From JAJEEA01 sp965116765 (GTDB taxonomy: Bacteria > Acidobacteriota > Vicinamibacteria > Vicinamibacterales > UBA8438): DNA of 64,000 bases. The stretch covers positions 5,766,001-5,830,000 of the forward strand of contig OZ220718.1 of assembly GCA_965116765.1 (NCBI GenBank), given 5' to 3'. Shown piece after piece: positions 8,676-17,171 of the stretch. How positions within the stretch are numbered: the first letter of the stretch is position 1; every line of letters starts with the position of its first letter. A model generated the notes under the pieces. That model saw only the letters and a list, made by a program, of their open reading frames with translations. It was not told the DNA's origin and searched no databases. A program made the translations under genes and the position numbers.

Positions 8676-10365
8676 GCCTGCAGTTGGAGGAGCTGGAGCG
8701 CCGTACTTCATCGAGTACGCCGTCGTGGACACGGAGTCGACGGTGCTCGAGGCGACGTTCGGCGCGAGCGTGCGCAACGAGAGGTCGCGCCGGCGGTCGC
8801 TGCGCGTCGACGTCCGCGTCGGCAGCCACGAGCTCGACAACAGCGAGTTCGTCGGCATGCGGTCGCTGTTCTCCACGAGGAGCTTTCCCCGGGAGCTCGT
8901 GCGGGAGGGCGACTACGACGCCCTGCGCCACGATCTCTGGCTGGCTACCGATGCCGCCTACAAGGAGGCGCTGGAGCAGCTCGCGCAGAAACGGGCCTTC
9001 CTCCAGAACCGCGTGCAGGAGGAACGGACGCCGGACTTCTCCGTCGAGGGGGCCTCCGTGCTGATCGAGCCTCCCGCGGAGCCCGCGTTCGATGAAGGCG
9101 TCTGGCGGGAGACGGTGCGGAGGTTGTCCGGCGTGTTCAGGGAGTATCCGGCGATCGACGAATCGAGCGTGACGCTGCGCGTCGAGAGCACCGACAAGTA
9201 CCTCGTCAACAGCGACGGCAGCATGGTCCGCCAGCCCGCGCCGCTGGCCGTGCTCCACGCGCGTGCGGCCACGCGGGCGCCGGACGGGATGCGGCTGAAA
9301 CACTTCGTCCCGTTCTACGCGCGCGCGGTCGGAGACATGCCGGCGGAAGCGGAGATCGAAGCCGCGGTCAGGAGCATGGCCGGCGAGTTGACGGCCCTCG
9401 CCGCGGCGCCCGTCCTCGACGACTACATCGGTCCGGTCCTGGTCTCGGGGCAGGCCTCGTCCGAGCTGTTCGGGCAGGTCCTCGGCGCCCAACTGTCCGG
9501 CCATCGACCGCCGCTGCTCGAGGACCAGCGCATGGCCGCGATGATGCCGTCCAGCGATCTCGCCAACCGGTTGAATCGCCGGGTGCTGCCGGCGTCGTTC
9601 GACGTCGTCGACGACCCGACCCGGGAGGCCTTCGCGGGCGAATCGCTCATGGGGGGGTACGCCGTCGACGATCAGGGCGTGCAAGCCCGGCCGGTGACGC
9701 TGGTCGAGGGCGGCGTCCTGCGGACGCTGCTGATGTCTCGCCGGCCGCGCGCGGGAATCCCCCAATCGAACGGCCATGGACGCGCCGGGGCATTCGGCCC
9801 GGCCACGGCCCAGCCCGGCAACCTCTTCGTCCGGGCCGAGGGCGGGCTGAGCGCGGAGGCGCTGAAGGACGAGCTGATCGGCATGGCCAGCGACTTCGGG
9901 CTCGACTACGGCCTTCTCGTCACCGTGCTCGACGACCCGTCCATCACCGGGACCGACCCCATCAGCCCGTCGAGCATCTTCATGATGATGCAGGGCGGAC
10001 CCTCTCAGTTCCGGCTCACGAGCCCCATCCTCGCGTACAAGGTCTACGTCGAGGACGGCCGGGAAGAGCTGGTGCGGGGTCTCGGGTTTCGCGACGTGTC
10101 GGTCCGGAGCCTGCGGGACATCGTGGCGAGCGGTGAGGACGAGTACGTCAACAACCGCCTTCTGGAGCCGGGCGGCGGCGGGTTGCCCGGCGCTTTCCGC
10201 ATCGTCATCCGCCTGGGCCCCGGCGGGCCCGGCGGCCTGGGCATCCCGGCCGCCGTCGTCGCGCCGCCGGTCCTGTTCGAGGAGCTCGAGCTCGAGCGCA
10301 CGGGCGGGACGCAGCAGACCCCCATCCTCATGGAGCATCCGTACTTCGGCCGGGAACGGCAGTGA
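8653..10365 (+). CDS. TldD/TldE-like protein lacking the HExxxH motif (body of the frameshifted second gene)
   Basis: The continuous frame gives about 570 codons, but its first ~15 residues (Pro/Gly-rich) are probably out-of-frame reading; the family domain begins with 'PYFIEYAVVDTE' near 8703. The protein is clearly homologous to the upstream TldD-like gene along its whole length ('LATDAAYKEALEQL', 'YLVNSDGSMVRQ', 'SNGHGRAGAFGP'). At the position of HEIFGH it has 'GQVLGAQLSGHR', so the zinc-binding residues are gone. It may be the non-catalytic partner, as TldE is for TldD. The true N-terminus with signal peptide is encoded at 8493-8675 in another frame. Confidence 0.75.
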   Translation: MSSRVPPPPAVGGAGAPYFIEYAVVDTESTVLEATFGASVRNERSRRRSLRVDVRVGSHELDNSEFVGMRSLFSTRSFPRELVREGDYDALRHDLWLATDAAYKEALEQLAQKRAFLQNRVQEERTPDFSVEGASVLIEPPAEPAFDEGVWRETVRRLSGVFREYPAIDESSVTLRVESTDKYLVNSDGSMVRQPAPLAVLHARAATRAPDGMRLKHFVPFYARAVGDMPAEAEIEAAVRSMAGELTALAAAPVLDDYIGPVLVSGQASSELFGQVLGAQLSGHRPPLLEDQRMAAMMPSSDLANRLNRRVLPASFDVVDDPTREAFAGESLMGGYAVDDQGVQARPVTLVEGGVLRTLLMSRRPRAGIPQSNGHGRAGAFGPATAQPGNLFVRAEGGLSAEALKDELIGMASDFGLDYGLLVTVLDDPSITGTDPISPSSIFMMMQGGPSQFRLTSPILAYKVYVEDGREELVRGLGFRDVSVRSLRDIVASGEDEYVNNRLLEPGGGGLPGAFRIVIRLGPGGPGGLGIPAAVVAPPVLFEELELERTGGTQQTPILMEHPYFGRERQ

Positions 10366-10376
10366 CGTTCCCCCTG

Positions 10377-10450
10377 GCAGGGTTGGTTGGGCGCCCAGCG
10401 GAGGCCGCAGCGCGACCTTGCGATCGCGTTCGGCGACGATTGGCGGGCTA
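10377..10450 (+). repeat. Dispersed palindromic repeat, copy B
   Basis: Between the TldD-like gene and ctaA. It shares the GGTTGGGCGCC-AGCGGAG core and the GGCGACGATTGGCGGGCT end with copies A and C, but has a different internal inverted segment (GCGACCTTGCGATCGC). Confidence 0.65.
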
Positions 10451-10497
10451 GACTCGTTCGCGGGGAAATCACCCGCCCGGAACCGGTATCGAGCGTC

Positions 10498-11517
10498 ATG
10501 ATCCCTCGCGTCTCCTACACGGGGGCGGCCTGGGCCGCCCTCGTCTTCACGCTGTTCGTGGTCCTGTGGGGCGGCTTCGTCAGCGCCAGCGGCGCCGGCG
10601 ACGGTTGCGGCGACGACTGGCCGCTGTGCGGCGAGCTGCTCTCGCCGTCGGCGGGGGCTACCGCGGCCGACACCGCCGACACGCTGGTCGAGTTCACCCA
10701 CCGGGCGACCAGCGGGCTCGCCCTGCTCGCCGTCGCGGGCCTCGCCGTCTGGTCGCGCCGCCGGTTCCCCCCCGGCCACCGCGCGCGCTGGTGGGCCGCC
10801 CTGTCCCTCACGTTCATGGTCGTCGAGTCGCTCATCGGGGCCGCCCTCGTCCTCTTCCAGTGGGTCGACATGAACGTCTCGCTGGCCCGTGCCCTGGTGC
10901 AGCCGGTCCACCTCGCCAACACCTATCTCCTCATGGGCGCACTGGCGTGCGCGGCCTGGTGGTCCGGCCCCCGGCGGCCGGTCGCTGCCCTCGACCCCGG
11001 CCGCCCCGACCGGCTGGTGGCCGCCGCCCTCGGCGGGCTCATCGTGGTCAGCGCCTTCGGCACCGCCGCGTCCCTCGCCTCGACGGTCTTTCCGTCCGAG
11101 TCGTTCCTCGACGGCGTCCGCAGCGACTTCGCGGGCGGCGCCCACTACCTGATCCGGCTCCGGGTCTGGCACCCCGTCGCGGTCGTCGCCTTCGGCGCCT
11201 ATCTCGTGTGGCTGGGTCGGCAGCTCGCGGCGCGGCCGGCCGGCCTGCCGGCGCCGTTTCTGCCGGTAGCGGCGATCTTCGCGGCCGAGCTGGCCGTCGG
11301 GGTTCTGGACGCGGTGCTGCTGGCCCCGATCGGCCTCCAGATGGCCCACCTGTTCCTGGCCCACGCGCTCTGGCTCGGCCTGATGGCTCTCTGGCTCCAC
11401 CTACGCTCCGAGCCGGCCACGAGCGTGCGGCGCGCGGAGGCGACCATCGAGGCGTTGCGTCAGCAGTTGTCTACCGGAGGACGGCGATTCACCAGGGACG
11501 AGATGAACGCGCGTTGA
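10498..11517 (+). CDS. ctaA: Heme A synthase (CtaA/Cox15 family)
   Basis: A 339-residue membrane protein with eight predicted helices in two four-helix halves, the standard architecture. Conserved haem-ligand histidines are seen in 'EFTHRATSG', 'LVQPVHLANTY', 'RVWHPVAV' and 'MAHLFLAHAL'. A Cys pair occurs in the first extracytoplasmic loop ('CGDDWPLC'), as in the Bacillus-type enzymes. It oxidises the C8 methyl of haem O to make haem A for aa3-type oxidases, so the organism should have an aerobic cytochrome oxidase. Neither ctaB nor oxidase subunits are next to it. The ATG at 10498 places the first helix close to the N-terminus. Confidence 0.92.
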   Translation: MIPRVSYTGAAWAALVFTLFVVLWGGFVSASGAGDGCGDDWPLCGELLSPSAGATAADTADTLVEFTHRATSGLALLAVAGLAVWSRRRFPPGHRARWWAALSLTFMVVESLIGAALVLFQWVDMNVSLARALVQPVHLANTYLLMGALACAAWWSGPRRPVAALDPGRPDRLVAAALGGLIVVSAFGTAASLASTVFPSESFLDGVRSDFAGGAHYLIRLRVWHPVAVVAFGAYLVWLGRQLAARPAGLPAPFLPVAAIFAAELAVGVLDAVLLAPIGLQMAHLFLAHALWLGLMALWLHLRSEPATSVRRAEATIEALRQQLSTGGRRFTRDEMNAR

Positions 11518-11566
11518 GGATCTCGTGGACACCTGAGCGTCTCGCGTCCGCCCGGCCGCGGCGCCC

Positions 11567-12997
11567 CTACAGGAAGCCCACCAGCGACCCCAGCGAGACC
11601 ATCAGGATCGTGATCAGCACCACCCAGACCGCCGAGAGCAGCGTGCCCGGGGCGAGCATGTCGAGCATGCGGTAGTAGCCCTTGGTGTAGGTGACCAGGG
11701 GCACCGCGTCGAGGGGCAGCAGGAACGCGCACGAGGCGGTGAACGCCACCGGCAGCGCGTAGAGGGCGGGGTTCTGCCCGGTCGACAGGGCGAGGAGGGC
11801 GAGGGGGGGAATCAGCACCGTGTTGATCACGGGGCCGATGGGCAGCGCGAGGTGAATGACGACGGTGAACGCGCTCACCAGGGCGACGATGCCCAGGGCG
11901 CTCCAGTCCTCGAGGCCGCCGAGGGAGCCGTCGACGAGCCACTGCGCGAGGCCCGTCTCGACCGAAGCCGCGCCCAGGGCGGTGACGCCGCCCACCATCA
12001 GCAGCGCCTCCCAGCCGATGCCGCCCTCGACCTCCTTCCAGGTGAAGATGCGCATGCCGGGGAGGAACATGACGACGGCCCCGAGGATGCTCACCATCAC
12101 CACGTTCAGGGCCGGGAACCAGGTGCTCAGGATCCACAGCACGATCATGGTGCCGAGGACGACGAGGACCCGCCACTCGCGGCCGCTCACGGGGCCGAGG
12201 GCGGACCGTTCGGACGCGACGTCGCCGACGGCGGTGACGTGGTCCATCTCGGGCGGGTAGAAGCGCAGCAGGATGACGGTGGCGACCGGCAGCAGCACCA
12301 CGACCATCGGGACCCCGATGACCATCCAGTCGAGGAAGCGCACGGTGACGTCGCCGTACTCCTGGATGAAGAAGATGCCGAGGATGTTGATGGAGCTGCC
12401 GGCCGGCGTCGCCACGCCGCCGATGAGGGCCGCGAAGGGGACGCCGATCATCACGACCTTCGCGAACGACGACCGGCCCGGGGTCAGCCCCATCTTGTCG
12501 AAGAGGCCGACGGCGAGGGCCATGAAGATGGCGGTCGCGGGCACGTCGGACATGATGGTCGACACGAGGCACGTGCCCACCATGAACACCCACACGACGC
12601 GGCGGCTGTCGGTGCCCGCCTTCGAGAGCAGCCACAGCGAGAAGCGCCGGTCGAGCCCCGAGCTGATGAACGCCTGGGCGACGACGAACATCGCGAGGAC
12701 GAAGAAGAAGACGGGGCTGATGAAGGTGGTGAACGCGGTGGGCAGGTCGGCCACCCCGAAGATGGGCAGCAACACCACCGCGAGCAGGGCCGTCATGCCG
12801 ACCGGCAGGGCCTCGGTCACCCAGAGCACGAGCACCACCACGAAGATGGCGGCCATCCGCTGGCCCTCGGGCGGCAGCGCCTCCGGCCCGGGCAGGCTCA
12901 GCAGCACGAGGGCGAGCACCGCCGCCGCGGCCACCCCGGCCATGGCCTGGGTCGTGGGGGCGGGGGGCTCGTTGGCGGTCGGGGCGGATGCCTGCAT
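11567..12997 (-). CDS. DASS (SLC13)-family sodium:anion symporter
   Basis: A 476-residue inner-membrane protein with about 11-12 helices. Family signatures: 'LWVTEALPVGMTALLAVVLLPIFG' near the N-terminus (shown in two parts by the helix break) and 'GGVATPAGSSINILG', equivalent to the substrate/Na-binding SNT-type loop, with a second copy near 'LPIGPVINTVL'. The family transports di- and tricarboxylates, sulfate or related anions with Na+; the substrate here cannot be called. It is monocistronic and convergent with ctaA. Confidence 0.9.
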   Translation of the reverse strand: MQASAPTANEPPAPTTQAMAGVAAAAVLALVLLSLPGPEALPPEGQRMAAIFVVVLVLWVTEALPVGMTALLAVVLLPIFGVADLPTAFTTFISPVFFFVLAMFVVAQAFISSGLDRRFSLWLLSKAGTDSRRVVWVFMVGTCLVSTIMSDVPATAIFMALAVGLFDKMGLTPGRSSFAKVVMIGVPFAALIGGVATPAGSSINILGIFFIQEYGDVTVRFLDWMVIGVPMVVVLLPVATVILLRFYPPEMDHVTAVGDVASERSALGPVSGREWRVLVVLGTMIVLWILSTWFPALNVVMVSILGAVVMFLPGMRIFTWKEVEGGIGWEALLMVGGVTALGAASVETGLAQWLVDGSLGGLEDWSALGIVALVSAFTVVIHLALPIGPVINTVLIPPLALLALSTGQNPALYALPVAFTASCAFLLPLDAVPLVTYTKGYYRMLDMLAPGTLLSAVWVVLITILMVSLGSLVGFL

Positions 12998-13110
12998 CGG
13001 ATCTCCTCGGGCGCGGTCCGTCGAGGGGCGGCCGGCGGGCCGTGGGGCGGACCGGGAGCGCCGCGCCAGTGTGTCACAATGGCCGCTCCGACTCCACTGG
13101 TCGACAGGAC

Positions 13111-14403
13111 ATGGTCACCCAACGTCCCGGTCCAGGCGCCGCCGCCGCCGAGAACGTCCTCGGCGGCGACCCGCGGCCCGTCTTCTTCGCCGTGGACCGG
13201 CCCGACGCGCTCGGGCTGGGCGGGCCGCCGCCCGGCGACGGCGAGACGGTCCGGGTCTGGGCGCGGTCGCTGTCGGGCATGCAGAAGGAGGCCGTCGTCC
13301 GCTCCACCGCCGGCGGGTCGTGGCGGCTCGCCAGCGACGAGGGGCCGTACCTCGACGGCTTCGACACCGCGCCCTGCCCGCTCGGGTTCATGACCGTGGG
13401 CATGGTGTCGTCCTGGATGAACGCGGTGCTCGACGCGGCGCGGGGGCGCGGCGTGACCGTCCGCGATCTCGTTCTGGTGCAGGACAACCGCTACACCATG
13501 GAGGGCTCGGCCCTGAACGGCACGATGACCGGCGGCGCCCTGCCGGTGGAGCTCGACGTGCGCATCGACGCCGACGCCGGCGATGAAGCGGTGCGCGAGC
13601 TGGTGGCCGCGGCGGTCCGCGGAGCCTCCGTCCACGACGTGCTGCGCCGGTCGCACGTGTCGCGGTTCACCCTGGCCGTGAACGGCGCCGAGGCGCAGTT
13701 GGGCCGGGCCGCGCGGCTGGCCGGCGGGCGCGCGGCCGACCCGGCCGCGGCGTTCTCAGGGATCGCGCCGGCCGACCCCGCCGGGGTGCCGGTCGTGCGT
13801 CTCGAAGCGGTGAAGCCGGTGGCCGGCGTGGCCGGCGGCGCCGGCACGAGCCTGCGGGCCGAGCAGCGCCGGCAGCTCCACCTGCGGGCCGTCTGCCGGC
13901 GGCGCCCCGACGGCGTGAAGGAGATAGAGCAGCAGCTCCACAGCCCCCTGGGGTCGACGTTCCGGTTCCTGTCGGACGAGCCGCCGGCGCAGGGCGGCAG
14001 AGGCGCCGCGCCCTCGGCCGCCAGCTACATGGCGGCCGGGGTCGCCTTCTGCTTCATGACCCAGCTCGGGCGCTACGCCGCCATCCTCGGGAAGGACCTG
14101 CACGGCTACCGCATCGTGCAGGACACCCGCTTTCCCGGCCGCGGCGCACTGGGTGACGTAACATCGACGGTCGACGCGGCGCCTGCCGATCGCGGGACGG
14201 CGCCGGGCGTCGGCGCAGCGCCCGGCCGCGCCGGTGCGGCTCCTTCCGGCGCCGCGGGCGCGGTCGAGACCCACGTCTACCTGGACACTCGCGAGGGGGG
14301 GGATTTCGCGCGCCGGTGCCTGGACATGGGCGAGCAGACGTGCTTTCTGCACGCGCTCTACCGGACGCCCCTCGAGCCTGTCGTCACCACGACCCGGGTG
14401 TGA
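13111..14403 (+). CDS. Two-domain OsmC-like protein
   Basis: A 430-residue protein that reads as two OsmC folds in tandem. The first half has 'CPLGFMTVGMVSSW' (about residue 88) and the second 'FCFMTQLGRYA' (about 313) followed by 'CFLHALYR' near the C-terminus; OsmC/Ohr proteins use two such cysteines to reduce organic peroxides. The first half appears to lack its second cysteine, so only the C-terminal copy may be redox-active. An Ala/Gly/Pro-rich linker of about 40 residues (around 350-385) interrupts the second domain. Start at the ATG at 13111; no strong ribosome site is visible. Confidence 0.75.
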   Translation: MVTQRPGPGAAAAENVLGGDPRPVFFAVDRPDALGLGGPPPGDGETVRVWARSLSGMQKEAVVRSTAGGSWRLASDEGPYLDGFDTAPCPLGFMTVGMVSSWMNAVLDAARGRGVTVRDLVLVQDNRYTMEGSALNGTMTGGALPVELDVRIDADAGDEAVRELVAAAVRGASVHDVLRRSHVSRFTLAVNGAEAQLGRAARLAGGRAADPAAAFSGIAPADPAGVPVVRLEAVKPVAGVAGGAGTSLRAEQRRQLHLRAVCRRRPDGVKEIEQQLHSPLGSTFRFLSDEPPAQGGRGAAPSAASYMAAGVAFCFMTQLGRYAAILGKDLHGYRIVQDTRFPGRGALGDVTSTVDAAPADRGTAPGVGAAPGRAGAAPSGAAGAVETHVYLDTREGGDFARRCLDMGEQTCFLHALYRTPLEPVVTTTRV

Positions 14404-14590
14404 GGGGGACGGAGAAGCGGGGGCAGCCGGCCGAGCCGCCACCCTGTGCCCTTTGCCCCCGCCCGCGCCCCCCGTTCGGACCATGCGGCCGTAGTAGCAT
14501 GACGGAAGCGACTCCCGGCGGGCGACTCGCCCGTCGGCGCCAGCCGACGCCGTCGACCCCCGGCGGAGTCACGGAAGCAGGTTGGCGCGC

Positions 14591-15367
14591 ATGACCGAGA
14601 CGATGTCGGGAGGGGCAGGGATGTCGATGCCGGACCGGGCGCCGGTGGATCGCGCGGCCCCGGGCTCGTCCTCCGGCCGGTTCGCGGGTACCGGTCCCGA
14701 TGCACCGGTGCGAGTCGAAGTGGCGATGCCGCGCGGCCTGTTCGAACGCTTGACCGACCGCGACGAGGCGCCGACTTGCCGCTACGAGACGGCGACGGGG
14801 CGCGCCGAGTTCGTGGCGGAGCCGACGTTCGCGCACGAGTCGCGGGCCGCTGTCGCCGGCGAGCTGTTCACGCGGATCGCGGTCGAGTTGGAGGCGGCCG
14901 GGTCGCCGATCGAGATGCAGGCCTCGCGGGCGACGCGGTTGCTGAGCGACGACGGCGCGTTCGAGCCCGACGAAGGGCTGTTCATCGGCTCGGAGAGGAT
15001 TGCCGCCGCGGAACGGGCCGGGGGTTGGCTGGACGTCCGCCGCGGCCATCCGGCGCCGGATCTGGTGGTCGAGATCGACCGCAGCACCCAATCGAGCGGC
15101 AAGCTCGCGCCCTACTTCCGGATGGGTGTGCGCGAGGCGTGGACCTGGAGCCGTCGCGACGGCGCCGCAATCTGGATTCCCGGCGAGGAGGCGTCGGCAG
15201 CGGTCGGGCGAGCCGCGGCGAGCCGCGTGCTGCCTGGCGCGACCCGCGACGCGCTGGACGAGCTGTTCGGGTTGCCGTCCAGGTCTGCCCGCATGCCCGC
15301 GATGCGGCAGCTCGCCGGTCGCGTCGCGATCGAGCTGGCCGGTCGAGACAACGGGGTGCGCGCCTGA
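14591..15367 (+). CDS. Uma2-family (DUF820) restriction-endonuclease-like protein
   Basis: A 258-residue protein with the PD-(D/E)XK-like Uma2 core: 'FEPDEGLFI' (about 118), 'PDLVVEIDRSTQSS' (about 157) and 'APYFRMGVREAW'. Its first 40 residues are low-complexity and probably disordered. Uma2 proteins are extremely abundant in cyanobacteria and in some acidobacteria; their function is not established, though a nuclease role is inferred from the fold. I start at the ATG at 14591 rather than a TTG three codons earlier. The 3' end carries a 33-base segment duplicated just downstream. Confidence 0.85.
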   Translation: MTETMSGGAGMSMPDRAPVDRAAPGSSSGRFAGTGPDAPVRVEVAMPRGLFERLTDRDEAPTCRYETATGRAEFVAEPTFAHESRAAVAGELFTRIAVELEAAGSPIEMQASRATRLLSDDGAFEPDEGLFIGSERIAAAERAGGWLDVRRGHPAPDLVVEIDRSTQSSGKLAPYFRMGVREAWTWSRRDGAAIWIPGEEASAAVGRAAASRVLPGATRDALDELFGLPSRSARMPAMRQLAGRVAIELAGRDNGVRA

Positions 15368-15418
15368 GGCGCCAGCGGCGGTGGATCTGCCCGCATGCCC
15401 GCGATGCGGCAGCTCGCC
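15284..15418 (+). repeat. 33-base direct repeat (two copies, 102 bases apart)
   Basis: The 33 bases at 15284-15316, inside the 3' end of the Uma2 gene, recur exactly at 15386-15418 just after its stop. The repeat begins TCTGCCCGCATGCCCGCGAT. The copy suggests a local duplication or a former longer gene end. The rest of the 15368-15681 gap shows no gene. Confidence 0.85.
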
Positions 15419-15681
15419 AGGCGCCCGGTACAACAACCCTTCGACCGGGTCCGAGCCGGCGGGTCGCGCCGGGCCCCTAGGTCGCGTTCGGCGGCGCCGG
15501 CTTCGAGGCCGCCAGGGTAAACGCATGCCGCCGTATTCCGAGCGGGGCGGCATCCCCGAGGAGACGCCGCCCCGTTGCCTTCCCTCCGAAGACGGCCGCC
15601 CGCCGGCGCCCGCCGCCCTGCGGTCGGGTACGGCGGCCGATCTTCAGGCGCCGGTCCGTGACGCCGGCGCCCGCTCCCGCC

Positions 15682-16869
15682 TCAGTCGCCGCTCGTCGGC
15701 CACACCACGCCCTGGTTCATCGTGGTGACCTCGCCCATGCCCTTGTAGACGAACTTCTGCACCCGCTTGCCCTCGTAGGTCTCGGTCGTGTAGATGTTGC
15801 CGGCCGAGTCCACCGCGATGCTGTGGGCCCCGAAGAACTGCCCGGGCTGGCGCCCGCCGTCCCCGAAGCTCGTCAGGTGCTCGAGGTTCTCGCGGTCGAT
15901 GATGTGGATGCGCTGGTTCACGCCGTCGGCCAGGTATATGTAGGTCTGGTCCTCGTCGTGCGAGAAGTCGAGGTCCCAGGCCGCGCCGGAGCCCGTGGTG
16001 TTGGGCATCACCAGCATCTCGTCGACGTAGGTGCCGTCCTTCTGGAACACCTGGATGCGGTCGTGGGCGCGGTCGCACACGTAGATCAGCCCGCTGCTCG
16101 ACACCTCGGCGCAATGCACCGGGCTCATGAACTGCTGCAGGTTGGGGCCGCCGGGCACGTAGCGCTCGTCGTGGCTGTCGTCGGGCTCGTTGCCGTACGC
16201 GCCCCAGAAGCGCTTGACGTCGCCGGTGTCGGCGTCCACCACCGCCACCCGCTTGTTGCCGTAGCCGTCGGCGAAGTAGATCTCGTTGGCGTCGCCGTCG
16301 ACCGAGATCTTGGCGATGCGGCCGAAGCTGTCGAGGCTCAGGCTGTCGGGGGCGCGCCCCGCCACCCCGACCTGCAGCAGGAACTGCCCGTCACTCGTGA
16401 ACTTCAGGGCGTGCGAGTCGCCGCCCCCGTTGCCCCCGACCCAGACGTTGTCCATGTGGTCGACGGTGATGCCGTGGTTCGACGACGGCCAGTCGTAGCC
16501 CTCGCCGGGGCCGCCCCAGTGGCCTACGAGGTTCCCGTCGGTGTCGAACTCGAGCACCGGCGGGGCCGGGGCGCAGCAGTCGTCGGCGAACGGCGGGTCC
16601 GAGATGGCGGGAATCTCGTTGCGGGCGAGGGTCGAGGCGCGGTGCACGATCCACACGTGGTCCTCGGCGTCGACGTCGACCCCGATGGTCGAGCCGAGCA
16701 GCCAGTGGTTGGGCAGCGGCTGCGGCCAGAGCGGATCGACCTCGAACATGGGCGCCTCTTTCCCCTGGCCCTGGACCGGGGTCCCGAGGTTGCCCATGCT
16801 GCCCCAGGCGACCGCCAGCCCCACCACGGCGACCGCCGCCAGCGGGACGATTCTCTTCGGAATCGACAT
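15682..16869 (-). CDS. Secreted NHL-repeat beta-propeller protein
   Basis: A 395-residue protein with a signal peptide (hydrophobic core 'IVPLAAVAVVGLAVAW') and about six NHL-type repeats such as 'DAEDHVWIVHR', 'HMDNVWVGGNGG', 'SSSGLIYVCDRAHDRIQVF' and 'DSAGNIYTTETYEGKRVQKF'. The ATG at 16869 is chosen because a GGAGG site stands six bases before it; the ATG two codons earlier would touch that site. Such proteins sit in the periplasm and are often near PQQ and amidohydrolase genes in acidobacteria, but no enzymatic role is established. A second NHL protein lies at 51243-52382. Confidence 0.85.
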   Translation of the reverse strand: MSIPKRIVPLAAVAVVGLAVAWGSMGNLGTPVQGQGKEAPMFEVDPLWPQPLPNHWLLGSTIGVDVDAEDHVWIVHRASTLARNEIPAISDPPFADDCCAPAPPVLEFDTDGNLVGHWGGPGEGYDWPSSNHGITVDHMDNVWVGGNGGGDSHALKFTSDGQFLLQVGVAGRAPDSLSLDSFGRIAKISVDGDANEIYFADGYGNKRVAVVDADTGDVKRFWGAYGNEPDDSHDERYVPGGPNLQQFMSPVHCAEVSSSGLIYVCDRAHDRIQVFQKDGTYVDEMLVMPNTTGSGAAWDLDFSHDEDQTYIYLADGVNQRIHIIDRENLEHLTSFGDGGRQPGQFFGAHSIAVDSAGNIYTTETYEGKRVQKFVYKGMGEVTTMNQGVVWPTSGD

Positions 16870-16964
16870 CTGCATCCTCCCCGTCGGGCGCCGTCGCCCG
16901 ATGTGCGCGGTCCGCGCCGCGCGTCGTCCGGCTCGTGTCCGGACGGTGATTATACGCCCACTGC

Positions 16965-17098
16965 GGTCCGGTTGGCGGGCTCCTGCGCCACTCCCCGGTG
17001 GGGCGCTGGCGACATTGCCCGACCGTGCCGTGGTCCGGTTGGCGGGCTCCTGCGCCACTCCCCGGTGGGGCGCTGGCGACATTGCCCGACCGTGCCGT
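16965..17098 (+). repeat. 67-base tandem duplication of a palindromic unit
   Basis: Two exact head-to-tail copies (16965-17031 and 17032-17098) in the gap upstream of the NHL gene. Each contains a hairpin of the form CGCCA-CT-CCCC-GGT-GGGG-CGC-TGGCG. It resembles REP-type intergenic palindromes. The remaining 16870-17171 gap holds no gene. Confidence 0.9.
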
Positions 17099-17171
17099 GA
17101 GGCGCGTCAACGGAATCCACGACGGCCCCGCGCCGGGGCCGCCGGCTCCAGGTGGCTCACCGCGCGCCCGG

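Noticed and set aside
8660..8705. Programmed frameshifting in the second TldD-like gene
   Set aside because: Two separate shifts close together without slippery heptamers are not a known recoding arrangement.
6628..11400. A long minus-strand open frame of about 1590 codons over the TldD and ctaA genes
   Set aside because: Same reason: low-complexity translation, no family, opposite to recognised genes.
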